From the NCBI GenBank assembly GCA_036501145.1, contig DASYAV010000120.1:62001-126000 (forward strand): 64,000 nucleotides of DNA. Reading direction: 5' to 3'. Below the pieces are notes generated by a model that worked only from the letters and a program-made list of their open reading frames with translations, was not told where the DNA came from and did not search any database. The stretch is from PALSA-505 sp036501145. Lineage in GTDB: Bacteria > Actinomycetota > Actinomycetes > Streptosporangiales > Streptosporangiaceae. Within the stretch, counting starts at the first letter, position 1. Each line of letters starts with the position of its first letter. This document shows positions 32,634 through 42,394 of the stretch, in pieces. A program made the position numbers and the translations under genes.

Positions 32634-33503
32634 ATGGGCGTGTTCTACTGGGTCCTGAAGGCAGTGCTCTACCCCATCCTGCGGGTGGTTTTCCGGCCCT
32701 GGGCCGAGGGAACGGACAACGTCCCGCGCGAGGGGCCGGCCATCATCGCGAGCAACCACCTGTCGTTTTCCGACCACTTCTTCGGCCCGCTGCTGCTGCC
32801 CCGGCAGGTCTTCTACCTGGGCAAGGCCGAGTACTTCACCGGCCGCGGGCTGAAGGGGCTGATCAGCAAGGCGTTCTTCCGCGGGGTGGGCACGATCCCG
32901 GTGGACCGGTCCGGCGGCGACGCGGCCGAACGGGCGCTGCAGACCGGGCTGCGGGCGCTGGCCGGTGGCAACCTGCTCGGCATCTACCCGGAGGGCACCC
33001 GGACCCCGGACGGCCGGCTCTACCGCGGCAAGACCGGCGTGGCCAGGCTGGCCCTGGAGTCGCACGCCCCGGTCATCCCGTGCGCGATGGTGAACACGTT
33101 CCAGTTGCAGCCGCCCGGCACGATCATTCCGAAACTCAGGTTCCGGCCCGGTGTGCGGTACGGCAAGCCGCTCGACTTCTCCCGCTACTACGGCCTGGAA
33201 TCGGACCGGATGGTGCAGCGCGCCGTCACCGACGAGATCATGTACGCGCTGATGGCTCTGGCCGACCAGGAGTACGTGGACGTCTACGCCGCCGACGCGA
33301 AGGCCGCCATCAAAGCCGCGGCCAAGGCCAACGGTTCCACCCACCCGCGCCCGCACCCGCACCTGCACCTGCCGCGCCGCGGCGGCAACGACGTCACCGG
33401 CGAAGACACCGGCACCGCCGAAGGCACGGTCACCGGCGAAGGCACCGGCACCGGCGAAGGCACGGTCACTGGCAACGACACCGCCAACCGCCAGTCCGGC
33501 TAA
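32634..33503 (+). CDS. PlsC-type 1-acyl-sn-glycerol-3-phosphate acyltransferase
   Basis: This 289-residue membrane-associated acyltransferase has the HX4D motif NHLSFSD, the substrate motif YPEGTRTPDG and the proline motif VIPCAMV. It acylates lysophosphatidic acid or a related lipid. The position fits Rv2182c. ATG 32634 matches homologues starting at FYW; upstream TTG and ATG codons would add unrelated sequence. The last 45 residues are a His/Pro stretch followed by tandem TGEGTGTGEGTVTG repeats, probably disordered. Confidence 0.9.
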   Translation: MGVFYWVLKAVLYPILRVVFRPWAEGTDNVPREGPAIIASNHLSFSDHFFGPLLLPRQVFYLGKAEYFTGRGLKGLISKAFFRGVGTIPVDRSGGDAAERALQTGLRALAGGNLLGIYPEGTRTPDGRLYRGKTGVARLALESHAPVIPCAMVNTFQLQPPGTIIPKLRFRPGVRYGKPLDFSRYYGLESDRMVQRAVTDEIMYALMALADQEYVDVYAADAKAAIKAAAKANGSTHPRPHPHLHLPRRGGNDVTGEDTGTAEGTVTGEGTGTGEGTVTGNDTANRQSG

Positions 33504-33517
33504 ACCCGGCCGCCCCG

Positions 33518-34270
33518 TCACTCGCCAGCGTCGCCGGCCGTGCCGGGAAGCTGCCAGCGGTGCTGCGCGTCGTAACGCGGCTTGAGGAGCCGGCGGTAGA
33601 CCAGGTGCACCGGGGCCGGCATCTCACCGAGAACCGCGCCCGCGTCCCGGTCGCTGGCCTGGTCGAGAATCCAGGCGAGGAAGACGGGCCGCTCCCGCGC
33701 CGAACGCCGGGTTCGTTCCGTGCGCAGGAACGCGCGCCACTGCGCCTCGGTCATGTGCTGCTCGATGAGCGGCAGCACCTCCCGCTCCTCGTGCGCCAGG
33801 TGGTCGAGCAGCACCGCCGACAGTGCGTCCACCGGTTCGGCCAGCCCTCCGCCGCCGCGGATCGCGGCGTCCACGGCGGCCAGCGCGGCCGGGAGATGCT
33901 GGTGCTCTTCCACCATCGCGTCCACCGAGGCCAGTTCGCCGGCGTCGGACAGCTCGCCGCGCAGCACCGGCCACAGGTCGTCGTCCTCGGCGGAGTGGTG
34001 GTTCTCGAGCTGGGCCCGGAACTCATCCCACCCGGTCAGCACGGTCCGCGGCGCCGCGGCGCCGTCGAGCTGCCCGGCCACGTCTTTCAGCCGTGACAGG
34101 TCGCGGCGCAGCGCGGCGTGCAGCGCGCGCATGAACGCGATGTCCGCCGGTGCGTCCGGCTCGCCCTGATTGCGGCGGGCCCGCAGCCGGGTCACGCCCA
34201 CGGCAGCCACCCCCGCCCCGGCGGCCACGGCGACCACCCAGCGGCCGCGCTTAGCGTGCTTGCCCGCCAC
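33518..34270 (-). CDS. Hemerythrin/HHE-domain protein with N-terminal membrane anchor
   Basis: This 250-residue protein starts with a basic segment and one hydrophobic helix (WVVAVAAGAGVAAVGVT). A helical HHE domain follows with HAALRRDL, NHHSAEDDDLWPVL, EEHQHLPAAL and LLDHLAHEEREVLPLI, whose His and Glu residues can bind a di-iron site. Roles of such proteins include oxygen or NO sensing and iron handling. GTG 34270 is placed five bases after GGAGG and is preferred to GTG 34276. It converges with the acyltransferase gene. Confidence 0.87.
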   Translation of the reverse strand: MAGKHAKRGRWVVAVAAGAGVAAVGVTRLRARRNQGEPDAPADIAFMRALHAALRRDLSRLKDVAGQLDGAAAPRTVLTGWDEFRAQLENHHSAEDDDLWPVLRGELSDAGELASVDAMVEEHQHLPAALAAVDAAIRGGGGLAEPVDALSAVLLDHLAHEEREVLPLIEQHMTEAQWRAFLRTERTRRSARERPVFLAWILDQASDRDAGAVLGEMPAPVHLVYRRLLKPRYDAQHRWQLPGTAGDAGE

Positions 34271-34320
34271 CTTCACCTCCGGAAACGAATTCCGGCATCG
34301 ACCTAGATCACACTACGCCG

Positions 34321-35841
34321 CTAGGTTGCGCGGGCCCAGCCTTTGCTGCGGGCTACGGCCTCGCGCCAGCGGGCGTAGGCGCCGCCGTCGCCGCCACCGG
34401 CGGCGGGGCCGAACCGGCGGTCCAGCCGCCAGGTGGCGGCCAGTTCCCCGAACGAGGACCAGACGCCGGTGGCCAGCCCGGCCAGGAAGCCGGCGCCGAG
34501 CGCCGTGGTCTCCGCCACCACCGGCCGCTCCACCGGCACCCCCAGTTGGTCCGCCTGCAGCTGCATGAGCAGGTCGTTCGTGCTCGCCCCGCCGTCGGCC
34601 TTGACCGAAGCCGGCCAGCCACCCGCCGCCGAGGCCAGCACCCCGCACACGTCCCGCACCTCGAAGCAGATCGCCTCCAGCGTGGCCCGGACCAGGTGCG
34701 CCCGGGTGGTGCCGCGGGTGATGCCGAAGATCGCGCCACGCGCGTCCGGATCCCAGTCCGGCGCGCCGAGCCCGGTCAGCGCGGGCACGAACACCACGCC
34801 GCCGCTGTCGGCCACCGAGCCGGCCAGCGCCTCGCTCTGCGCCGCGTTGTCCAGCAGGCCGAGCCCGTCGCGCAGCCACTGCACGGCCGCGCCGGTGACA
34901 AACACCGAGCCTTCCAGGGCGTACGTCAGCGAACCGTCCGGCGCCATCCAGGCCACCGTGCCCAGCAGCGACAGCCCCGGATCCGGCACCGAAGAGCCGG
35001 TGTTGACCAGCACGAACGACCCGGTCCCGTAGGTGCACTTGGTGTCCCCCGGCGCGTAGCAGGCCTGGCCGAACAGCGCCGCCTGCTGGTCGCCCGCGAT
35101 CCCGGCCACCGGCACCGACAGCCCGAGGAACGCCGCCGGGTCGGTCTGCCCGGCCACCCCCCAGGACGGCACCACCTCAGGCAGCGCGGCCGGCGGCACC
35201 CGCAGCAGCTCGCACATCTCCGCCGACCACTGGCCGGCCCGCAGGTCGAACAGCAGCGTCCGGGACGCGTTCGACGCGTCGGTGACGTGCCGCCGCCCGC
35301 CGGTCAGCCGCGCGATCAGGTAGGAGTCCACGGTGCCGACGGCGAGCGAGCCGTCAGCAACGCCGGCCCACAGCTCCGGCTCGTGCCCGGCCAGCCAGGT
35401 CAGCTTGGTGCCGGTGAAGTACGGGTCCAGCCGCAGCCCGGTCAGCTCGGTGACCCGCGGCTCGTGGCCCGCGGCGCGCAGTTGCGCACACAGTTCGGTG
35501 GTCCGCCGGTCCTGCCAGACGATCGCGCGCCGCGGCGCGGTGAGCGTGGCCCGGTCCCAGACCACGGCGGTCTCCCGCTGGTTGGTCAGCCCGACGCAGG
35601 TGATCTCGTCCGCCCCGGCCTGGCCGGGCTCGCCGCCTGCGGCGCCGCGAAGCCGTTCAATAGCCAGAGCGCAGGCGGACAGCGTGGCCTGCCAGATCCC
35701 CTCGGGCAGGTGCTCGACCCAGCCGGGTTCCGGGTAATACTGGCGGAATTCCTGATAACCCCGGCCAGCCACGGTCCCGTCGGGGCGTATCACCATAGCC
35801 GTCACGCCAGTTGTTCCTGCATCGATCGCGAGCACGCTCAT
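34321..35841 (-). CDS. glpK: Glycerol kinase (FGGY family)
   Basis: This 506-residue FGGY kinase has the N-terminal phosphate loop AIDAGTTGVTAMV, the glycerol-binding W(R/Q)DRRT region (IVWQDRRTTEL), the catalytic Asp in AGDQQAALFGQ, and adenosine-site segments KCTYGTGSFVLVNTG and KADGGASTNDLLMQLQAD. It phosphorylates glycerol to glycerol 3-phosphate. No glpF or glpD is adjacent. It diverges from the phosphofructokinase gene with only 30 bases between starts, so the two promoters overlap. Confidence 0.95.
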   Translation of the reverse strand: MSVLAIDAGTTGVTAMVIRPDGTVAGRGYQEFRQYYPEPGWVEHLPEGIWQATLSACALAIERLRGAAGGEPGQAGADEITCVGLTNQRETAVVWDRATLTAPRRAIVWQDRRTTELCAQLRAAGHEPRVTELTGLRLDPYFTGTKLTWLAGHEPELWAGVADGSLAVGTVDSYLIARLTGGRRHVTDASNASRTLLFDLRAGQWSAEMCELLRVPPAALPEVVPSWGVAGQTDPAAFLGLSVPVAGIAGDQQAALFGQACYAPGDTKCTYGTGSFVLVNTGSSVPDPGLSLLGTVAWMAPDGSLTYALEGSVFVTGAAVQWLRDGLGLLDNAAQSEALAGSVADSGGVVFVPALTGLGAPDWDPDARGAIFGITRGTTRAHLVRATLEAICFEVRDVCGVLASAAGGWPASVKADGGASTNDLLMQLQADQLGVPVERPVVAETTALGAGFLAGLATGVWSSFGELAATWRLDRRFGPAAGGGDGGAYARWREAVARSKGWARAT

Positions 35842-35858
35842 GGGCCACCAGTGTGCTC

Positions 35859-35864
35859 TAGTCT
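35859..35864 (+). promoter_or_regulatory. Leaderless-type -10 box (TAGTCT) for phosphofructokinase
   Basis: TAGTCT ends seven bases before ATG 35872, with no Shine-Dalgarno sequence. It lies inside the 30-base gap shared with glpK. Confidence 0.45.
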
Positions 35865-35871
35865 TGCCAGC

Positions 35872-36915
35872 ATGCGAGTCGGAGTCCTGACCGGCGGCGG
35901 CGACTGCCCCGGCCTCAACGCAGTGATCCGCGCCGTGGTCCGCCGGGGCGTGCAGGAGTACGGATTCGAGTTCGTCGGGTTCCGCGACGGGTGGCGCGGG
36001 CCGCTCGAAGGGGACACGGTGCCGCTCGACGTGCAGGCGGTACGCGGCATCCTGCCGCGCGGCGGCACGATACTCGGGTCGTCACGGACCAACCCGCTCA
36101 AGCCCGACGCGGCCGGGGCCGGCGTATCCGGGGTCGAGCGGATCAAGGACAACCTGGCCGGGCTGGGCGTGGACGCGCTGGTCGTGATCGGCGGCGAGGA
36201 CACCCTCGGCGTGGCGACCAGGCTGCACAGCGAGGGGATCAACGTCGTCGGTGTGCCCAAGACCATCGACAACGACCTCGGCGGCACCGACTACACGTTC
36301 GGCTTCGACACCGCGGTGAACATCGCGATGGAGGCGATCGACCGGCTGCACACCACCGCCGAGAGCCACCACCGGGCGCTGATCGTCGAGGTGATGGGGC
36401 GCAGCGTGGGCTGGATCGCGCTGCACGCCGGGCTGGCCGGCGGGGCGAACGTGATCCTCATCCCGGAGAAGCCGTTCAGCATCGAGAAGGTCTGCGCCTA
36501 CGTGCAGCACCGGTTCCAGACCAGGTACGCGCCGATCGTGGTGGTCGCCGAGGGCGCCCACCCCGAGGAAGGCGAGGGCGAGATCGGCAGCAGCCAGCTC
36601 GACTCGTTCGGCCACATCAGGCTGGGCGGCGTGGGCCAGATGCTGGCCGGGGAGATCGAGAAGCGGACCGGCAAGGAGGCCCGCTGCACGGTGCTCGGGC
36701 ACATCCAGCGCGGCGGCACGCCGAGCGCGTTCGACCGGGTGCTGGCCACCCGGTTCGGCCTGCAGGCGATCCGCGCGGTGCGCGACGGCGCGTTCGGCAC
36801 GATGGTGGCGCTGCGCGGCACCGACATCGTCCGCATCCCGCTGGCCGAGGCCACCGCCGAGGTGAAGAGCGTCCCGCCGGAAAGGTACGCCGAGGCCGAG
36901 GTCTTCTTCGGCTGA
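35872..36915 (+). CDS. pfp: 6-phosphofructokinase, probably pyrophosphate-dependent
   Basis: This 347-residue enzyme has the PfkA fold: VGVLTGGGDCPGLNAVIRAVV, RGGTILGSSRTNP, then GGED (Asp110) and PKTIDND (Lys130, catalytic Asp133). In E. coli numbering these are Asp104 and Lys124. Asp104 with Lys124 marks PPi-dependent enzymes, such as the Amycolatopsis methanolica PPi-PFK that it resembles throughout, whereas Streptomyces ATP enzymes have Gly104. It would interconvert fructose 6-phosphate and fructose 1,6-bisphosphate reversibly. ATG 35872 fits the family start. Confidence 0.93.
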   Translation: MRVGVLTGGGDCPGLNAVIRAVVRRGVQEYGFEFVGFRDGWRGPLEGDTVPLDVQAVRGILPRGGTILGSSRTNPLKPDAAGAGVSGVERIKDNLAGLGVDALVVIGGEDTLGVATRLHSEGINVVGVPKTIDNDLGGTDYTFGFDTAVNIAMEAIDRLHTTAESHHRALIVEVMGRSVGWIALHAGLAGGANVILIPEKPFSIEKVCAYVQHRFQTRYAPIVVVAEGAHPEEGEGEIGSSQLDSFGHIRLGGVGQMLAGEIEKRTGKEARCTVLGHIQRGGTPSAFDRVLATRFGLQAIRAVRDGAFGTMVALRGTDIVRIPLAEATAEVKSVPPERYAEAEVFFG

Positions 36916-36926
36916 GATTTTCCTTG

Positions 36927-36991
36927 CAAGACTTATTCAAAACGCGATGAGACCACGTCCGTTGTCTGGGCGGCGTTTTGAATGAGTCTTG
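36927..36991. terminator. Large bidirectional hairpin between phosphofructokinase and polyol dehydrogenase
   Basis: Two 19-base arms, CAAGACTTATTCAAAACGC (36927-36945) and GCGTTTTGAATGAGTCTTG (36973-36991), differ from perfect symmetry at one base and enclose a 27-base loop. The stem is much more AT-rich than the surrounding DNA. It lies between convergent genes and is probably a shared terminator, though a small mobile inverted repeat cannot be excluded. Confidence 0.7.
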
Positions 36992-37008
36992 ACGGCTGCG
37001 CCCTGAAC

Positions 37009-38000
37009 TCAGGCGGCCGGGCTGACCTGGATCTTCACCCCCTGGCCGGCCCGGACGGCGGCCAGCGCGGCCGGGAACTCCTCCAGTGGGTACGGGTCGC
37101 CGAGCAGTGCGCCGGTGTTGATGGCACCGTCGGCCATCAGGCTGGCCGCCGCGCCGAAGCTGTTCAGCACGGCCATCGACCCGGCGATGGTGATCTCGTC
37201 GTTGTAGATCCGGAACGGCGACAGCCGCACCTCGGCGTCGCCGCTGGTCACGCCGAAGATCAGCAGCCGCCCGCCACGCTGCAGCGTGCCGAACGCCGCC
37301 TCGATGGCCGCGGGCGCGCCGGTCGCGTCCACCGCCACGTCGAACCGGCGGTCCAGGGTCGTGGCGTCGCTGGCGGTGCTGGCCGCGCCGGCCACGGTGG
37401 CGGCGGTCAGCCGTGACCGGTTGCGGTCCACCACCGTGACCGAGCGCGCGCCCGCCCGGTTGAGCAGTTGCATGAGCAGCAGGCCCATCGTGCCCGCGCC
37501 CATCATCAGCACGTCCGCGCCGAGCACCGGGCCGATCCGGCGCAGCCCGTGCACCGCGCAGGACAGCGGCTCGATCAGCGCCCCCTGGGCGTCGGTGACG
37601 CCGTCCGGGATGCGGTAGGCGTTGACCGCGGGCACCACCACGTACTCGGCGAACGCGCCGTCCACGGTGTCCCCGATGGCGTTCCAGTTCGCGCACAGGT
37701 TGCCCCGTCCGGCCCGGCAGGCCGGGCAGTGCCCGCAGTACAGCGATGGGTCCACCGCGACCCGGTCGCCCTCGTGCCAGCCGCCGGGTGCGTCGGCGCC
37801 GACCGCGGCGACCCGGCCGGCGAACTCGTGGCCCGGGATGATCGGGTACGGCGTGGGCGGGAACTCGCCGTCGGCGATGTGCACGTCGGTGCCGCAGATT
37901 CCGCAGGCCCCGACCCGCACCACCAGCTCAGCGCGGCCGGGGGTGGGATCGGGCACGTCGGCGATCTCGAGCTTGCCCGGTGCCAGCCAGCGGGCCGCCC

Positions 38001-38004
<4 letters not shown>
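37009..38004 (-). CDS. Zinc-dependent medium-chain alcohol (polyol) dehydrogenase
   Basis: This 331-residue MDR enzyme has catalytic-zinc ligands in GACGICGTDVHI and PGHEFAGRV and the structural-zinc cluster CGHCPACRAGRGNLC. The nucleotide motif is VLMMGAGTMGLLLMQLL, followed by VVDRNRSRL, with the Asp that favours NAD. It probably oxidises a sugar alcohol such as sorbitol, mannitol or arabitol imported by the adjoining ABC transporter. Its ATG overlaps the ATPase stop (ATGA), and it is the last gene of the operon. Confidence 0.92.
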
Positions 38005-39074
<1,070 letters not shown>

Positions 39075-39089
39075 GACCGACTCCCGTGC

Positions 39090-39977
39090 TCACTTGATGG
39101 CGCCGAAGGACAGACCGCGGACGAGCTGGCGCTGTGCTATCCAGCCGGCCAGCACCACCGGCAGCGTCGCTATCGTGGCGGCCGCGGCGAGCTGGGCGAA
39201 GTACTCGCCCTCGGAGGAGATGAAGCCCACGAGGAACACCGGCATGGTGGCTGCCTTGGTCGCGGTGATGTTCACCGCGAAGAAGAACTCGTTCCAGGCG
39301 AAGATGCAGCAGATCAGCGCGGTGGCCGCCAGCCCGGGCGCGACCACCGGCAAGATCACCTCGGTGACCGTGCGGCGCAGCGGCGCGCCGTCCATCTCCG
39401 CCGCCTCGAGCAGTTCGCCGGGCACCTCGAGGAAGAACGACCGCATCATCCACACCGCGATCGGCAGGTTCATCGCCGTGTACAGGATGACCAGCGTGAA
39501 GATGTTGTCCAGCATGTGCAGGTCGCGGGCGGCGATGTAGATCGGGATGATGGCCGCCACCACCGGCAGCATCTTCGTGCTGATGAAGAAGAACAGCACG
39601 TCCCTGGTCTTCTTGACCGGCCGCAGCGACAGCGCGAACGCGCACGGGGTGGCCAGCACCAGCACCAGGATCGTGGACACGATCGTGGCGAAGGCCGAGT
39701 TGGCCACGTACGGCCATATGCCGCTGTGGAACACCGTGCTGTACTCCGACAGCGTGGGCCGGAACACGATGTGCGGGGTCGTGGTGTAGGCGCTCGCCTC
39801 GGTCTTGAACGAGGTGATGACCATCCAGAGCACCGGGAAGAAGAACACGATGCCGAGGAACCAGCCGACGATGCCCATCGTCACGCTGTTGGTCCGCTTG
39901 CGGCGGCGGGTGCGCCGCCGGGTGGCGCGCTGCGCGATGCCGGGCTCGGTCGCGATGCTCTCTGCCGTCGTCATCAT
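39090..39977 (-). CDS. Sugar-alcohol ABC transporter permease (SmoG/MalG type)
   Basis: This 295-residue CUT1 inner-membrane permease has six helices after a very basic N-terminus (RRRTRRRKR). The EAA loop ELLEAAEMDGAPLRRTVTEVILPVVAPGLAA docks to the ATPase. The start is one of two adjacent ATGs at 39977 or 39974, overlapping the stop of the partner permease. Longer upstream frames run antisense to that gene and were not used. It works with the neighbouring permease, binding protein and ATPase. Confidence 0.94.
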   Translation of the reverse strand: MMTTAESIATEPGIAQRATRRRTRRRKRTNSVTMGIVGWFLGIVFFFPVLWMVITSFKTEASAYTTTPHIVFRPTLSEYSTVFHSGIWPYVANSAFATIVSTILVLVLATPCAFALSLRPVKKTRDVLFFFISTKMLPVVAAIIPIYIAARDLHMLDNIFTLVILYTAMNLPIAVWMMRSFFLEVPGELLEAAEMDGAPLRRTVTEVILPVVAPGLAATALICCIFAWNEFFFAVNITATKAATMPVFLVGFISSEGEYFAQLAAAATIATLPVVLAGWIAQRQLVRGLSFGAIK

Positions 39978-40915
39978 GCCGCCTGTTCCGTGCCGCTGAA
40001 CGAGGTGAAGATCAGCCGGAGGGCGAACGTCGCGATGATGATCGTGGCGATCACGACCACCACGCCCATCGCCGCCGCCTGGCCGACCTGGAAGCCGAGG
40101 AAGGCCCGCTGGTAGATGTAGAAGGGCAGGTTGGCGCTGGAGATGCCGGGCCCGCCCTGGGTCATCATGTAGACCGCGTCGAAGTCGTTGACCACGTAGA
40201 TCGCGCCCAGCACGACGCCCAGTTCGATGTACCGCCGCAGGTGGGGCAGGGTCAGCTCGCGGAAGATGGCCAGCGGCCTGGCGCCGTCGGTCGCGGCCGC
40301 CTCCAGGATGTCCTTGGGCTGGCTCTGCAGGCCGGCCAGCACCAGCAGCATCATGAACGGCGTCCACTGCCAGATCATCTGGATCATGACCGAGCCGAGC
40401 GGGAAGCTGCCGATCCAGTTGAAGTGCCCGATGCCGAACGGCCGCAGGATGAAGTTGACGAACCCGAACGTCGGGTCGAACATCGTCGTCTTCCACAGCA
40501 GCGCCGCGCCGACCGGCATGATCAGGAACGGCGTGATCAGCAGGGTGCGGACGACGCCCCGGCCGATGAACTTGCGGTCCAGCACGAGGGCGAGCCCGAC
40601 GCCGATGACCATGGCGATCAGCACCGTGCCCACGGTCATGATGACCGTGTTCAGCGCGGTGGTGCGGAACTGGCTGTCGGTGAACACCTGGGCGTAGTTG
40701 GAGAACCCGACGAAGTGCTGGGATCCCGGGCGCACCAGGCTCCACGACTCCAGCGAGTAGTACAGCGTCACCAGGAATGGGAGCTGGGTCACGATGATCG
40801 TGAACACCAGCGCCGGCAGCAGCGGCGCGCGCCGCACCCAGCCCTGCCGCCGCTGCTCGCTGCGGGTCCGCATCCGGCGGTGGGCCGAGGCGACCGGGGG
40901 AGCGATGGCCGTCAT
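39974..40915 (-). CDS. Sugar-alcohol ABC transporter permease (SmoF/MalF type)
   Basis: This 313-residue CUT1 permease has six or more hydrophobic helices. The EAA motif reads DILEAAATDGARPLAIFRELTLPHLRRYIELG. The N-terminal segment LPALVFTIIVTQLPFLVTLYYSLESW is characteristic of MalF-type proteins in sorbitol/mannitol systems. It lies 20 bases after the binding-protein gene and overlaps the second permease. Confidence 0.94.
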   Translation of the reverse strand: MTAIAPPVASAHRRMRTRSEQRRQGWVRRAPLLPALVFTIIVTQLPFLVTLYYSLESWSLVRPGSQHFVGFSNYAQVFTDSQFRTTALNTVIMTVGTVLIAMVIGVGLALVLDRKFIGRGVVRTLLITPFLIMPVGAALLWKTTMFDPTFGFVNFILRPFGIGHFNWIGSFPLGSVMIQMIWQWTPFMMLLVLAGLQSQPKDILEAAATDGARPLAIFRELTLPHLRRYIELGVVLGAIYVVNDFDAVYMMTQGGPGISSANLPFYIYQRAFLGFQVGQAAAMGVVVVIATIIIATFALRLIFTSFSGTEQAA

Positions 40916-40935
40916 TGGTGCCTCCTTTCAGCCGT

Positions 40936-42342
40936 TCAGCTGTGCTTGTAGGTGTTGCCGACGGCCTGGGCGTACTGCTGGGCCTGGGACAGGGTCGCGG
41001 CCACTGACTGCTGGCCCGCGATGGCCGCGCTCATCTGCTCGCTGACGTTCGTGCCCAGGTCCTGGAACTCGGGTATGTCCAGGAACTGCACGCCGGTGTA
41101 GGGCACCGGCTTGACCGTGGGGTGCGCGGAGTTGGTGGCGTTGATCGAGGCCAGGGTGAGCGGGCCGTACGCCTTCGAGAGCTTCTTGTACTCCGGGATC
41201 TGGTAGCTGGAGAACCGGCTGCCCGGCGGCACGTGTGACCAGCCCAGCTTCTGGCCGACCATCCTGATGTAGGACTTGGAGGTCATCCAGGCGATGAAGT
41301 CCCAGGCCTGCTGCTTGTGCGGGCAGGTCTGCGGGATGGCCAGCGACCAGGTGTAGAGCCAGCCGGACGGGCGGCCGTCCTGGGTCGGTGCCCAGGCATA
41401 GCCGTTCTTGCCGACCACGCCGCTGGTGGCCGGGTCCTCGATCGTGCTCACCGCCGAGGTGGCGTCGTACCACATGGCCGCGTCGCCCGCGGTGTACAGC
41501 GTGGCGCACTCGGAGAACCCGTCCTCCGGTGCCCCCGGCTCGCCGTACGCGCGCAGCATCGACACGTACAGGCTGACCGCACGCTCCACCTCCGGCGTGG
41601 TGAGCTGGGCGTTCCAGGCCGGGTCGAACCACCGGCCGCCGAAGGAGTTGATCACCGTGTCGATCGGGGCCAGGTTCTCCCCCCAGCCGGGGTCGCCGCG
41701 CAGGCAGATGCCGACCTTGCCCTTCTTGTGCATGGTCTCCGCGATCTGCCTGACCTGGTCCCAGGTGGGCCGGGCCGGCATCGTGATGCCCGCCTGGGCC
41801 ATCAGGTCCTTGCGGTACATCAGGAACGACGACTCGCCGTAGAACGGCACCGAGTACAGGTCGCCGTTGTGCGACAGCGTCGCGCGCAGCTGCGGGAGGA
41901 AGTCGGCCGCGTCGTAGCCGGGGGTGGCGTTGATGTACGGCTGCAGGTTGGCCAGCCAGCCGTTCTTCGACCACATCGGCGTCTCGTAGTTGCTGATCAT
42001 CACCACGTCGAACTCGCCACCCTGGGTGGACACGTCCGCGGTGATCTTGGCGCGGGCCTCGTTCTCCGGCAGTGAGACGAAGTTCAGGTGCAGGCCGGGG
42101 TGCTGGCGCTCGAACATGGGGGACAGGCTGATCGCGTCCTCCATCTGCGAGTTCGACACGATCGCCACGCTGATATCCGTGCCAGAGCCGCCGCCGGAGA
42201 AGATCTGGTCGGTGCTGAGCGAGCAGCCGGACAGCGCGACCGCCGCGGCCGCGCCGCCGGTGCCGGCCAGAAAGGCCCGGCGGCTCACCGCCGGCGCGGC
42301 TGTGGGCTGGAGTCCCGGCCGGAGGGTTGGCCTTCGGGTCAT
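40936..42342 (-). CDS. Sugar-alcohol ABC transporter substrate-binding lipoprotein
   Basis: This 468-residue extracellular solute-binding protein family 1 member has an N-terminal SRRAFLAGTGGAAAAVALSGC that combines a twin-arginine motif with a lipobox, so it is probably a Tat-exported lipoprotein. The mature domain has the usual ISNYETPMW, YSVPFYGESSFLMYRKDL and TYTWSLAIPQ-type regions. Together with the neighbouring dehydrogenase it points to polyol uptake; the exact ligand is unknown. ATG 42342 lies about seven bases after GAGGGGA. It is the first gene of the operon and diverges from the SorC regulator. Confidence 0.92.
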   Translation of the reverse strand: MTRRPTLRPGLQPTAAPAVSRRAFLAGTGGAAAAVALSGCSLSTDQIFSGGGSGTDISVAIVSNSQMEDAISLSPMFERQHPGLHLNFVSLPENEARAKITADVSTQGGEFDVVMISNYETPMWSKNGWLANLQPYINATPGYDAADFLPQLRATLSHNGDLYSVPFYGESSFLMYRKDLMAQAGITMPARPTWDQVRQIAETMHKKGKVGICLRGDPGWGENLAPIDTVINSFGGRWFDPAWNAQLTTPEVERAVSLYVSMLRAYGEPGAPEDGFSECATLYTAGDAAMWYDATSAVSTIEDPATSGVVGKNGYAWAPTQDGRPSGWLYTWSLAIPQTCPHKQQAWDFIAWMTSKSYIRMVGQKLGWSHVPPGSRFSSYQIPEYKKLSKAYGPLTLASINATNSAHPTVKPVPYTGVQFLDIPEFQDLGTNVSEQMSAAIAGQQSVAATLSQAQQYAQAVGNTYKHS

Positions 42343-42394
42343 CGTCGCGTCCCCTCGCCAAGGTTGCCGTAGGGCGTCTGCCGGCAAAGCAAGT

